Source: Paraburkholderia ginsengisoli NBRC 100965
GTDB lineage: Bacteria; Pseudomonadota; Gammaproteobacteria; Burkholderiales; Burkholderiaceae
Assembly: GCF_000739735.1 (NCBI RefSeq)
Contig: NZ_BBJF01000004.1
Span: forward strand, 248,001-312,000
Direction: 5' to 3'
Length of the DNA: 64,000 nt
Shown: positions 1-8,237 of the stretch, in pieces
How positions within the stretch are numbered: position 1 is the stretch's first letter
Layout: each line of letters begins with the position of its first letter
The notes under the pieces: generated by a model
Databases searched by the model: none
What the model was told of the DNA's origin: nothing
The model's input: only the letters and a program-made list of their open reading frames with translations
Translations under genes and position numbers: made by a program

Positions 1-607
1 GCAACGGCCCGAACTTTTCCAGCGCGGCGCGTGCGGCGGCATTGTTGGCGGCGAAATCATCGCGCTGCGTGCCCGAGTATTTGTACTGCTGGGCCAGCGC
101 GAACAGACTGCGCAGCGCGTGCGCCCCTTCGTTGAGCCAGCGCTCCAGTGTGTTGCGATCGATCATCGCGGTGTGGTGGGCGAGGATCAGACGACGGGCC
201 AGTTCGTCGAAGTCCGCGAGCAGATAGACGGCCATGAAGCCGAGCTGGGCATTGATGAACAGCGGCAGTTTGACCGGCTGCACGTTCAGGTTTTCGCCCA
301 CACTGAGGGCCGCAGGGACGGCAGTCAGCGCCTGATCGACCTGCTCACGCAAGACCTGTAATCGTGTCCTGGTGTCGGTGAGCTTGTCCTCGACCCGTAG
401 CATCCACCAGTCCGAGTAGGGGTCGTCCTGTTCGGCGCCGCGCTTCATCCTGTTCATGATCGAGACGAAGCCGTTCAGACCGATGATGCCCGGCCGTCCT
501 TCGGCCGCGGCGCGGCCATGCCAGATGCGCGAGGCGTGATGGGTGTGCAACGTCAGCGCCATGGCGCTGCGCAGTGAGCCGAGATTCAATTCCAGTTCGT
601 TGGCCAT
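1..607 (-). CDS. PFL_4669/TIGR03761-type ICE protein, 3' end outside window
   Basis: The gene runs off the left edge, so only about 202 N-terminal codons are visible. It was read directly from the reverse complement starting at MANELELNLGSLRSAM. The stretches GLNGFVSIMNRMKRGAEQDDPYSDWWM and LNVQPVKLPLFINAQLGF-like text match my recollection of the integrating-conjugative-element family TIGR03761 (PF08900, AcaB-like), whose role is unclear. It is the next gene after the STY4528-type gene on the same strand, as in PFGI-1-like elements. The frame is open upstream of the ATG at 607 back into the 87-bp repeats, without a better ATG, so the start is uncertain. Confidence 0.72.
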   Translation of the reverse strand, partial: MANELELNLGSLRSAMALTLHTHHASRIWHGRAAAEGRPGIIGLNGFVSIMNRMKRGAEQDDPYSDWWMLRVEDKLTDTRTRLQVLREQVDQALTAVPAALSVGENLNVQPVKLPLFINAQLGFMAVYLLADFDELARRLILAHHTAMIDRNTLERWLNEGAHALRSLFALAQQYKYSGTQRDDFAANNAAARAALEKFGPL

Positions 608-717
608 GCTGACGACTCGCTTGGGGAGGGAGCCGTCAGCATCACCACGAGACGGAAGGACGTCAGTGAACAATACGACGCCGCATCCGACGTGTTCGTG
701 CTGTGGAAGGCGGCGTG

Positions 718-916
718 TCCCGCTATACCACTGGTATAAATCCAGACGACCGGCCAGAGCGAGGTGCCGATCGCGAGCCGATCGGCTGGCGGGAAGGCTG
801 CCTGTACCGCTGTACCACTGGCATAAATTCAGATGGCCGGTGGGAGCGGTGTGCCGATTGCGAGTTGATCGGCTGACGGGAAGGCTGCCTGTACCGCTAT
901 ACCACTGGTATAAAGC
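718..916. repeat. 87-bp tandem repeat, about 2.3 copies, each with a palindrome
   Basis: Two near-complete 87-bp units (718-804 and 805-891) and a partial third lie in the gap between two ICE genes. Each carries a 15-bp inverted repeat with a single central base, TATACCACTGGTATA, at 724-738 and 898-912. The middle unit has a degenerate version, TGTACCACTGGCATA, at 811-825. Spacing between palindromes is exactly 87 bp. The outer palindromes are perfect in both 7-base arms. This could be an operator array, a partition or replication iteron set, or an attenuating stem. The sequence shows the repeat; the function is inference. Confidence 0.85.
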
Positions 917-958
917 CGGCGAACGGGGGCGCCGGAACGGAAGGCCGTCCGAGGTATA

Positions 959-2053
959 TCAGGTGATGCGCAGCATCGCGCGCAGTCGTGCGATGTGTTC
1001 CTGCGCCTGCGCCGGATTGCCCGGCCGGCGGGGCGGTGTTTCTGGACGAGCCGGTGCCCTGGCAGGCGTGGCCTGTTGAATCGCCCATGCCTTGAACTCA
1101 CCGCGGATGGCTTTCTGGATCGTGCCAAATAAGTAACCGGCCGGATGGCGCACGATGCTGGCCTGACATCGCGTATCCCATTCGTCCAGGACGGCTTGCT
1201 GCAGGTTCGCTTCGACCTGTTGCAACGCGATGAGGGCGCCGGCCTGTTGCTCGTCCTTCAGCGCGTTGAATCGTTGCGGTAGACGAAGATGGGGTGGTGC
1301 CGACGCCTCGCGCACGCGCGGTACAGTACGTACTTCTGAATAAATACTCTTGGTACGTACTGTACGGTCCTGCTTCGGATTCGGAAGTGGCGCGACAGGT
1401 AAGGGTTCGCGCCCCGCTTCGGATTCGTGAACGGCAGCATCCTGTGGATAACTCACCGCAGTCGAGGCGGTCGCGTCCTCACCTGCGGATTCCCAACCTT
1501 GCCGGGCCAGGCGATCCATCACGATCTGCAGGCGGGTGGGCAAAATCCGGCCGCCGAGCATCGGGTCTTCACTGATCTCGCGCAGTACGTGCTGGCCGAT
1601 GCGCTGGATGGCCTTGCTAGCGTGCGTGAGCGCGTGGCTGACCAGACCAAGGTACTCGGGGTCGAGTTGCATCGCCTCGAACGGTGTCAGGGGCTCGTCG
1701 TGCAGCACATAGACATTGCCCTGCATTCGACCCGTCCTGGGATCGCGCCGGCGCTGCACGAGACTCAACCAGCGCGTGAGGCGAAGGAGTGTGAGGGCGC
1801 GCGCCACCGTCTCGAAGGAGGCTTTCGCCGCGCAGGGCATGGACGCGAGAAACGGACGCAACTGCTCGTAGGTTGGAAACGCGGTCAGGCCATCGGTGTT
1901 GAGTTGCATACGGATGACCTGCCAGGCGTTGCGTTCGAGCGGGGTAAGACGGGGGTCGAGGAACAGCGCGCGCGGCACACTTTCGTGGCGATTGCCACTG
2001 AACAGGAAAGCGTCGCCCGAATTTATCGTGCGTGTGAGGATCGATGAGGGCAT
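959..2053 (-). CDS. STY4528-type pathogenicity-island replication protein
   Basis: A 364-residue protein. The N-terminal part (residues 20-130) resembles a replication-initiator winged-helix region, with VPRALFLDPRLTPLERNAW and a central arginine-rich strand; a low-complexity linker and a basic C-terminus follow. I recognise it as the STY4528 family, found in SPI-7/PFGI-1-like elements between DUF2857 and TIGR03761 genes, exactly its position here. It begins two bases after the DUF2857 stop, which suggests translational coupling. Its exact biochemical role is not established. A 13-bp perfect inverted repeat lies inside its coding sequence (1321-1365). Confidence 0.8.
   Translation of the reverse strand: MPSSILTRTINSGDAFLFSGNRHESVPRALFLDPRLTPLERNAWQVIRMQLNTDGLTAFPTYEQLRPFLASMPCAAKASFETVARALTLLRLTRWLSLVQRRRDPRTGRMQGNVYVLHDEPLTPFEAMQLDPEYLGLVSHALTHASKAIQRIGQHVLREISEDPMLGGRILPTRLQIVMDRLARQGWESAGEDATASTAVSYPQDAAVHESEAGREPLPVAPLPNPKQDRTVRTKSIYSEVRTVPRVREASAPPHLRLPQRFNALKDEQQAGALIALQQVEANLQQAVLDEWDTRCQASIVRHPAGYLFGTIQKAIRGEFKAWAIQQATPARAPARPETPPRRPGNPAQAQEHIARLRAMLRIT
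1321..1365. repeat. 13-bp perfect inverted repeat inside the STY4528-type gene
   Basis: GTACAGTACGTAC at 1321-1333 and its exact reverse complement at 1353-1365 flank a 19-base AT-rich loop. Both arms are coding, giving the near-mirror peptide stretches RTVRT and VRTVP in the linker of the protein. The AT-rich core stands out from its GC-rich surroundings. It could be a protein-binding site (for example for ParB or a relaxation factor) or a small palindromic insertion. Confidence 0.7.
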
Positions 2054-2055
2054 GG

Positions 2056-2616
2056 CTAGATGAGACCCTGCTCGATCCAGTTCCGGATAGCGGTCCAGAC
2101 GACGGAAGCCGGCAGTTCTAATGCTTCGGCGAGATCCAGGGCCAGGGGCAGCATCGCCATATCGTCGTTCAGAGCCATGTCACGCGCCTTGACGGCGGGC
2201 TTCCAGCGCTCCCATAAGGCGGCTTCCTGCGCTTCGCTCAGTACCGGATGGCGCCCCTTGCGTTTGGGCAAGCCAATGATTTCCCGGCGCAACGCCACTT
2301 CCTGATGGGTTAGTCCATAAAAGCGGCTTACCATCTCGGTACTGGCGCCGAGACGTAGCATGCGGTCGACCGTGGCGATCTCGGTTTCGACGTCCTGCAC
2401 CTGTCGCAGCAAATAGTGAAGGACTTCGCGATTGACTTTCACCGAACACCAGGACACCGTCGCATTGAGCAGAATGCTCACCATCGCGGGTTGCTTGAGC
2501 GCATCGAGTTCCCGCTCGCCAAAGCCCATCGCCTGGCAGCGACGCAGTTGTCCGTTGCGCAGATCGTGCAGGGCCTGCGCAATGACCGCCTGATTCAGCG
2601 GGTGCGGTGACGACAT
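2056..2616 (-). CDS. DUF2857 domain protein of an ICE
   Basis: A 186-residue protein matching the DUF2857 family, small proteins of unknown function carried by PFGI-1/SPI-7-type elements directly downstream of parB. Visible features are an HTH-like segment near residues 90-130 (RMLRLGASTEMVSRFYGLT, then an IIGLPKRKGRHP motif) and an acidic, leucine-rich C-terminus ending in a short helix. A likely ribosome-binding site (GAGGGAG) lies just upstream of the ATG, in the 17-base gap after parB. It is probably co-transcribed with parB and the STY4528-type gene. A regulatory or DNA-binding role is inference. Confidence 0.8.
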   Translation of the reverse strand: MSSPHPLNQAVIAQALHDLRNGQLRRCQAMGFGERELDALKQPAMVSILLNATVSWCSVKVNREVLHYLLRQVQDVETEIATVDRMLRLGASTEMVSRFYGLTHQEVALRREIIGLPKRKGRHPVLSEAQEAALWERWKPAVKARDMALNDDMAMLPLALDLAEALELPASVVWTAIRNWIEQGLI

Positions 2617-2633
2617 GATGGACTCCCTCGGTT

Positions 2634-4370
2634 TCAGTTGCCGGCCGCGGCGGCGTCATTCGAAGGCGTGCCGGTTTCCAGTTCCAGCAACCGCCGTGCG
2701 AGTCGCAGCAGACGAAAGAGCTTGACCAGGGCGACGTCACTCAGGCGCATCGCGGGGCTGTCATCAAGGCGACCTAGCAGTAACGGACCAAGCGCGTCAG
2801 CCAATCGGAGGTGATCAATCGGCGTGGGTGGAGGGCCGCCGCGTTGATACCCTGCGCTCAGGACGTGCAACAGCATCAGGACGGCACGGGCGAAGAGCGC
2901 ACTGGCAGGTGCGGATGCATCGGCTTCATCCACTTTGCAGATGAAGCCGATGCCGTCGGCTGTCGCGTCGATGGCGTGCGCCCGGTCAGCCTCCGCCGCG
3001 ATTTCCTCGGCAAACTGGGCGATGTGCACGCGCAGGCGCGCGGGCGCATCCAACCCTGGATCGATATACCAGACGTCGGAGATGGGGTAGAGCCCACCGA
3101 CCTGGACTGGCATCGCGTGCAGAACGTTTGCCACGAAGTCGGATCGAGGATTGCCGAGCTGATCGGCAATCATCTGCTGGATGGACTCCAAACGCTCCGT
3201 GGTCGGTGCCGGCGACACTATATGCGTCCTGAGCCGTGCGTCGTCGGCTTGCCCGTCACTGTCGTCGGCCGCTTTCGGATGAGGTGATGACGGCGCAGCC
3301 GGAGCAGTCGCGCGCGGTAGGTCGGCGGCTTGCGAGACGGGTAATGCAGACGATACCGGAGAAACTGGTGAGTCGGGATCTACGGGGACGGGCGGCACCG
3401 GCGCGACGCGCGCGGGATCGTCCCCGCCCGGATTCGAGGCTAGCGTCAGTGTTGGTGACGGGGACGGTTCGCTGATCAGTGCACGTTGACGGCTCTCGGT
3501 ATCGTGAATCTCCAGCTGCAACGCATCGTAGTCGGCACCCAGTAACTCGGCCATCTGGCCGACCAGTTCATCCTGCACACGCTGGATCGAGAGGGCATCC
3601 GGTTCGCCGTCAAACGACGCGAGTACATCCTGGAACAACGAAGGAAAGTCGACCGATGTGTGTCGGACCGCCGCCCGGGCGTCCCATAACCGGGCCGCCG
3701 CGCGGCGCAGCGCCGTCAGACGCTCGATTTGTGGCCGTCCGAGTCCGGCGTAAAGCAGGTGCGGGATCGCCGGCAGCAGATAGCGCACGGTATCCTGCAT
3801 GCGGCTGATATGAGGCTGATTGACGGGATAGCCGTCTGTGGTCAACCGGCGTGATAGGCCAGTCTGCGTCAATGAGGTATTGCTTTCCTGCTCGTAGAGC
3901 TCCCGTGCTTTCTCGACGGCCAGCGCCCGTTCGATGAAGGACAGGCCGCCATGCAATTCGTTTTCAGCAAGATGGCCGGTGAGCGCAATAATCTCTCCCC
4001 GGCTTGACCACGGCCGGAAGAGGCAGGCAATGCGGAAGAAGCGTTCGTCCCTGGTCTCGGACCACAGCTCGCGCAGGACTGCAAGCCGGGTATTGCCGCC
4101 ATTACGGACAACATAGTGGGCGTCGCCGGGACGGCGGGTGATCGCCGGTGGCGCGTCGAGCCCGCGCTCGCGAATCGAGGCCTTGATGTCATCGTAGAGT
4201 GGGTTGCGCGTGACCCGCGGATTGTGCTCGTAGGGGCGTAACTGATCGAGCGTGACGATCATCGGTGTGTCGGCGATCGGGTCGCTCAGCGACGCTGCGT
4301 CAGGGCCCGTGCGCTGGAAGCCTTCGGCCAGTAGTCGGGTCGCCATGTCGCTGGAGGCAGGATCAACCAT
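2634..4370 (-). CDS. parB: ParB-family protein of a PFGI-1 class ICE
   Basis: A 578-residue protein. Residues about 20-130 form the ParB N-terminal fold (VTLDQLRPYEHNPR, then VVRNGGNTRLAVL replacing the GERR box of chromosomal ParB, as is usual in ICE-type ParB). A DNA-binding HTH-like region follows around residues 150-210. A long Pro/Ser/Asp-rich linker leads to a separate C-terminal domain of about 190 residues. This architecture fits the TIGR03764 class rather than chromosomal Spo0J. The start at 4370 was chosen because upstream residues are low-quality and overlap a different small gene. It should act with ParA in stable maintenance of the excised element. Confidence 0.87.
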   Translation of the reverse strand: MVDPASSDMATRLLAEGFQRTGPDAASLSDPIADTPMIVTLDQLRPYEHNPRVTRNPLYDDIKASIRERGLDAPPAITRRPGDAHYVVRNGGNTRLAVLRELWSETRDERFFRIACLFRPWSSRGEIIALTGHLAENELHGGLSFIERALAVEKARELYEQESNTSLTQTGLSRRLTTDGYPVNQPHISRMQDTVRYLLPAIPHLLYAGLGRPQIERLTALRRAAARLWDARAAVRHTSVDFPSLFQDVLASFDGEPDALSIQRVQDELVGQMAELLGADYDALQLEIHDTESRQRALISEPSPSPTLTLASNPGGDDPARVAPVPPVPVDPDSPVSPVSSALPVSQAADLPRATAPAAPSSPHPKAADDSDGQADDARLRTHIVSPAPTTERLESIQQMIADQLGNPRSDFVANVLHAMPVQVGGLYPISDVWYIDPGLDAPARLRVHIAQFAEEIAAEADRAHAIDATADGIGFICKVDEADASAPASALFARAVLMLLHVLSAGYQRGGPPPTPIDHLRLADALGPLLLGRLDDSPAMRLSDVALVKLFRLLRLARRLLELETGTPSNDAAAAGN

Positions 4371-4626
4371 CACGATCGCTTCCCGGCATCGGAGTCGTTG
4401 CCGCGATCTGCGCAATCCGTGCCACACGACGCAAATGTGCGCGCGCATTGCGTATGGCGCGGTGATCGCTGGCGGTCGCGCTGGTGTAGATCGGCGGTAG
4501 CCCCGGCTTGAGGAATTTGAGGTGGCCACCGGCGGTACGCTCGACATCCCAGCCTTCGCGCAGCGCATATTCGATGAGCGGGCGCAGCTTCCGATGCCCG
4601 CGGGCCAGTTCATGAACGTTGGGCAT
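4363..4626 (-). CDS. HicA-like small protein overlapping parA and parB
   Basis: An 87-residue protein starting MPNVHELARGHRK. Its core, GWDVERTAGGHLKF, then a proline, then SDHRAIRNARAHLRR, matches the dsRBD-like fold of HicA/YcfA proteins, including the histidine used by HicA toxins. The start lies inside the end of parA (17-base overlap) and the stop lies inside the start of parB (8-base overlap), so all three are likely coupled in translation. There is no HicB antitoxin gene beside it. It may therefore be an RNA-binding element protein rather than a toxin; the function is inferred from fold only. Confidence 0.7.
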   Translation of the reverse strand: MPNVHELARGHRKLRPLIEYALREGWDVERTAGGHLKFLKPGLPPIYTSATASDHRAIRNARAHLRRVARIAQIAATTPMPGSDRDG

Positions 4627-5494
4627 GAGACGGTGTCCTGGTTGCCCGGCCGTCGACCTGTGCAAACCGGTCGATCCATTGCGGAAACAGTTCGCCGGCC
4701 AGCGCACACATCGTCTCGATGGCCGCGGGGGTGACGCGGCCCGAGGGACGTCGATATTCCACCCGGTGTACGGGCAGCGCCTGGGTGGCGGCGCGTGGGT
4801 AGGCTTCGATCGCCGGTATGTCGGTCGTCAGGATCTGGATGGCCGGCTGATCCCGAAAAATCTGCTGCAATGTCTGCTGGATCAACCGGGCGCTGCTCGA
4901 AACCGGCGGGACCCGGTTGATGAGCAGGCGCAGAGGCGGTGGTGTGATGCCCAGGTGGCGAAAGGGTGCGATGTCCTCGATCAGCTGCAGGGTGCCGCGC
5001 CGTAACTCGCGTGCCGCGAGGATTTCCGGTGTGACAGGGGATATCGCCAGATCGGAGGCTAGCACCGCCATCTCCAGCAGAACGCTGCGCGCGCCCTGCG
5101 TGTCGATCAGGAGGACATCGTAGTGGGGGGCGAAATGCGGCAGGAGATTGCGCAGCCGTACACGGCCATCGGGCGCATGCAATAGCAAGGTATTGAGCTG
5201 CCCCTGGTCATCATTAGACAGGATCAGGTCGAGGCCACGTATGGCCGTATGCGATATCAGGCGCTCAGGGTCCTGCTCATTGAAGACCAGCAGTTCGTAG
5301 ATGCCACCTGCCGCTCGTGCCAGTAACGTGAAGTAACTCGACAGGGTGGGCTGGACATCGAGATCGAGCAGAAGGGCGCGCAGGCCGGCATCGGCCAGAA
5401 AGCCGCCGAGATTGGCCGCGGTCGTGGTCTTGCCCACACCGCCCTTGGTCGAAATGATGGAAATGACCTGCATGGCGCCGCTTCCCGAAGCCAT
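4610..5494 (-). CDS. parA: ParA/Soj-type partition ATPase of the ICE
   Basis: A 294-residue P-loop ATPase with the deviant Walker A motif KGGVGKTTTAANLGG near residues 17-32, a Walker A' aspartate in LLLDLDVQPTLSS, and a Walker B-like VLLIDTQGARS. It shuttles with ParB to segregate DNA; in this element class soj/parA supports stability of the circular form. The annotated ATG shares its A with the upstream alpA stop (TGATG). A second ATG at 5473 has a better ribosome-binding site (GGGAAG) and would give MQVISII, so that start is equally possible. Confidence 0.92.
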   Translation of the reverse strand: MASGSGAMQVISIISTKGGVGKTTTAANLGGFLADAGLRALLLDLDVQPTLSSYFTLLARAAGGIYELLVFNEQDPERLISHTAIRGLDLILSNDDQGQLNTLLLHAPDGRVRLRNLLPHFAPHYDVLLIDTQGARSVLLEMAVLASDLAISPVTPEILAARELRRGTLQLIEDIAPFRHLGITPPPLRLLINRVPPVSSSARLIQQTLQQIFRDQPAIQILTTDIPAIEAYPRAATQALPVHRVEYRRPSGRVTPAAIETMCALAGELFPQWIDRFAQVDGRATRTPSHAQRS

Positions 5495-5727
5495 CAGACC
5501 GGAGCCCGTTGCTCACGCTCATTGCGCCGGTCCTCAATCCATTGGTCAATCTCGACCGAATCCCAGCCGACGGCGCGCACGCCTAGCGGAATGGCCTGAG
5601 GGAATTTGCCCGCCTTCATCAGGTTGTAGATGTGGGCGTGCTTGAAGCCGGTCCTGGCTTCGACCTGGGGTAGCCGCAGGATGCGGCGTTCGGTCGGCAT
5701 TGCGGGAAGATTGATCTGCGCAGACAT
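5494..5727 (-). CDS. alpA: AlpA-family transcriptional regulator
   Basis: A 77-residue MerR-like HTH protein. The core ILRLPQVEARTGFKHAHIYNLMKAG, then FPQAIPLGVRAVGWDSVEIDQWI, is typical of AlpA regulators of prophage and ICE excision and integration genes. The ATG at 5727 is preceded by AGGAGTG, so the upstream in-frame extension is not used. It heads the parA-parB operon, overlapping the parA start, and probably regulates the element or this operon. The target is not visible in the window. Confidence 0.9.
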   Translation of the reverse strand: MSAQINLPAMPTERRILRLPQVEARTGFKHAHIYNLMKAGKFPQAIPLGVRAVGWDSVEIDQWIEDRRNEREQRAPV

Positions 5728-5845
5728 TGGAGGCACTCCTTGACGCTCGGTAGCTTGGTTGGGAATGGTCTCTATTGAATGGGCTGCTGTCGCCGCACGG
5801 AACCCTAAATAGGATCTCCGACGCCCCAGATAGGGTGTTGTGTTT

Positions 5846-6598
5846 TCAACCGGAATGAAATCGTCGCTTTGCTTCGGCGAACTTGTTTTCCAGGGTGCTC
5901 TGCGAGATGCCCAGTGCGTTGCCGAAGTGGGCAATCAGGGCGTTGATGATTGACTCCTGGGAGCTGAAGCTGGAGTAGGGCCGACCCGAAGGCGACTGGC
6001 TAAGCATCAGGGTCAGCAGGCCGGCGATGATGTTCAGATAGGTAGTGTGGCTGCGCGGCCCGGGTTCGCGATGCTGTTGCTTCAGGGCTAAGGCGGCCTT
6101 ATGCTCGGCATTGAGCACCTGATGCTGCGCATGCAGTGATTCCCACGCTCTGGTGCGTTCGGCAAGTTGAAGATTGAGCGATTCGTGTTCCGCCAGCAGG
6201 ATGTGCACAACGTCCAGATTAAGCGACGGATGCAAATGGCGCTCAAGCGCGTCGAACAGGAATTCGGGCTTCTGATCGGGGTAGAAGCGTGCCATCCAGG
6301 CCTTCAGGTCGACGTGGCGGATGGTGAGAGCCGGGTCGTCGAGCAGCAACGGGTCATCGCTGGTGATTCCGCATCGTCCGTAGGGCAGATCGCCGTTAGC
6401 CATCGCGTCGAACAGGCGTTCTGTATTCAGGCGCAACGCGGGCCAACGCGGGAAATCGTCTGGTTCTGGGAGTTTGCGTGGACCGAGCGTGGCAAGGATG
6501 CGGGACTCGTATCGGACCAGTCCAGACCATCGGATGGCCGCTTCAATGGGACGATAGAAAACCCGCTGCATGTCGCTTATATCAGTGGTTTTAGGCAT
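5846..6598 (-). CDS. unknown ICE-associated protein
   Basis: A 250-residue protein from MPKTTDISD; an extended start at 6670 is possible, but AAGG upstream of 6598 favours the shorter form. I do not recognise the family. The N-terminal third is compact and tryptophan-rich (YRPIEAAIRWSGL). The middle has a charged helical stretch that could form a coiled coil (residues about 130-170). The C-terminus contains a hydrophobic helix (IIAGLLTLML) and an ordered tail with an AEAKRRF end. It lies 118 bases upstream of alpA on the same strand, at the outer end of the conserved ICE block. Confidence 0.65.
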   Translation of the reverse strand: MPKTTDISDMQRVFYRPIEAAIRWSGLVRYESRILATLGPRKLPEPDDFPRWPALRLNTERLFDAMANGDLPYGRCGITSDDPLLLDDPALTIRHVDLKAWMARFYPDQKPEFLFDALERHLHPSLNLDVVHILLAEHESLNLQLAERTRAWESLHAQHQVLNAEHKAALALKQQHREPGPRSHTTYLNIIAGLLTLMLSQSPSGRPYSSFSSQESIINALIAHFGNALGISQSTLENKFAEAKRRFHSG

Positions 6599-7037
6599 TT
6601 TAATTACCTTATTTCGAGAAACTCCTGTTCCTGAATGGAGGACACGTGTGTGGATTTCAATATTCGGCAATTCGACTGGATTGAATGCAATGATTGCTGT
6701 CTGGTTCTGGATTTAACAGTTATCTCAGTGCTTTACGTTTTGTAAATAAATAATCATGGTCAGTTGAGTCAAACAGTTATTATTTCTTGTTCATGATCGA
6801 AGTTGTGTAAAGGTGTATTGGGTCCGCATGATTGCATCAAAAATATTTCTGCAACACGTAAGACATGCGAGGTCTTACATGTTGCCGGAATATTCGCCAG
6901 ATATTTAATAATTATGTGATGCGAGTAACAGAATGGTATTGATTCGCCGATGCCCTTAAGTCTTAGCTCAGACCTAAAAAGTCAGGCAAAACCGGGGCCA
7001 GGCGGCAGGTGATCGCGCTCGAAGAGGGCGATGCGCG
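6599..7037. other. AT-rich gap between ICE genes and cargo
   Basis: No gene is supported here. The segment is much richer in A and T than both sides, with runs such as TTTACGTTTTGTAAATAAATAATCATGG. It probably holds the promoter for the minus-strand ICE operon at its left end. It may include an old junction between the element backbone and cargo DNA, but no repeat that would prove an attachment site was found. Confidence 0.6.
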
Positions 7038-7928
7038 TCATGCGTTCGATGTGATGTCGTATGCTCGCGCCATGAAGCGTTCCAGTTCGGGAGAGGCCTG
7101 CTCGGCCGGGCGCAGGAAATACGTGGTCATGCGTGCGGACTCGTCCGCTAGTGCGCGTGGTACCACTTCAGGGTAGTTAAACGCGGTGATCAGCGGTTCA
7201 CTGGAAAAGCCCAGTCCGTAACCGCCGGACACGAATGCCAGCATCGAATTGAACGTGGTGACGCGCGTCGCGACATTGGGCTGGATCGCAGTGCTCTGCA
7301 GCAGGCGGTCCAGCTGGCCGTGGAAGCCTTCATATGCTTCAGGTCGATAGAGGATCAGTGGGAACGTCAGGGCTTCGGCCAGCGGAATCAATTTGCGAGA
7401 GAGCAAGGGATGGCGCGCGGGGATCACGATCATGAGCGGATCGTCCCACAGGGCGTTTGCGATAATTCCTTCGCCGGCCTTGCTGGATCGCGCAAAGCCT
7501 GCGTCGTAAAGGTCCTGCCGCAGCCCCTTGAGCTGTTGCGCAAGTGATACTTCAAAAAGACGTATATCGACCTCGGGTTCTTCCTTGCGACACAGTGCTA
7601 GTAGCGCGCCCATGCGTTGCGGAGCGACGCCATCGGATAATGCGATGCGTAGGATGCCGCGATAGCCCGAAGCGGCGGATCGAACATTCGTTCTCGCCTG
7701 TTCGAGAGCGAGGTTGACGCGCTGTATGTCTTTTAGGAACACCTGGCCCGCCCAGGTCAGTCGTGTGCCATGTCGATCCCGCTCAAAGAGCTGGACGCCA
7801 AGGTCAGACTCCAGCTCCTTGATGGCACGCGAGAGTGGTGATTGTTCGATATGCAGTCGTTCGGCGGCACGGCCAAAATGCAACTCCTCCGCAACGGCCA
7901 TGAAGTATCGAAAGTGGCGTAACTCCAT
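7038..7928 (-). CDS. LysR-family transcriptional regulator
   Basis: A 296-residue protein with the N-terminal winged HTH (MELRHFRYFMAVAEELHFGRAAERL) and an effector-binding domain from about residue 90. Such proteins usually control a neighbouring catabolic gene set in response to an aromatic or acyl intermediate. The gene that should lie divergently has been replaced by a decayed IS5-family transposase, so its target is lost or distant. It could act on the carboxylase/reductase operon 9 kb away, but nothing in the sequence shows this. Confidence 0.93.
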   Translation of the reverse strand: MELRHFRYFMAVAEELHFGRAAERLHIEQSPLSRAIKELESDLGVQLFERDRHGTRLTWAGQVFLKDIQRVNLALEQARTNVRSAASGYRGILRIALSDGVAPQRMGALLALCRKEEPEVDIRLFEVSLAQQLKGLRQDLYDAGFARSSKAGEGIIANALWDDPLMIVIPARHPLLSRKLIPLAEALTFPLILYRPEAYEGFHGQLDRLLQSTAIQPNVATRVTTFNSMLAFVSGGYGLGFSSEPLITAFNYPEVVPRALADESARMTTYFLRPAEQASPELERFMARAYDITSNA

Positions 7929-8237
7929 ACGGGATCATCCTTGTGCGAACGAGGAACAACAATTGATTCAGACACTCTACCGATGGCTTGTTATGTACCT
8001 GTTGAGGAGTGAGATTATTTTTTAAAGAATGGCGATGCTATGGATTTGATAGTTGACACGCACGACGGATCGCCGGGCCATTTGGAGATGCTCCAATTTT
8101 AAGGATGGGATAGCGGTGATTGACAGAACACTCGCTCAGCAATCATCGATCGATCGTTCAATCGATGGTCATCTGTATTGGGATTAAAATTCGCCAAAAA
8201 ATATGTTATTCGAAAGAGAAGAGTTAGAATTGGACAC
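7929..8237. other. regulatory gap upstream of the LysR gene
   Basis: About 300 bases without a supported gene, AT-rich, containing the LysR promoter region on the left. CGATCGATCGTTCAATCGAT near 8147-8166 is a short GATC-rich direct/inverted repeat just before the decayed transposase, and may mark the old IS boundary. Terminal inverted repeats could not be identified with certainty. Confidence 0.45.

Noticed and set aside
718..916. CRISPR array
   Set aside because: The whole 87-bp unit is repeated, spacers included; there are no unique spacers and no cas genes.
543..1079. A 178-codon plus-strand frame with repeated LYHWYK peptides
   Set aside because: The peptide repeat only reflects the 87-bp DNA repeat; 87 is divisible by three, so any frame stays open and repeats.
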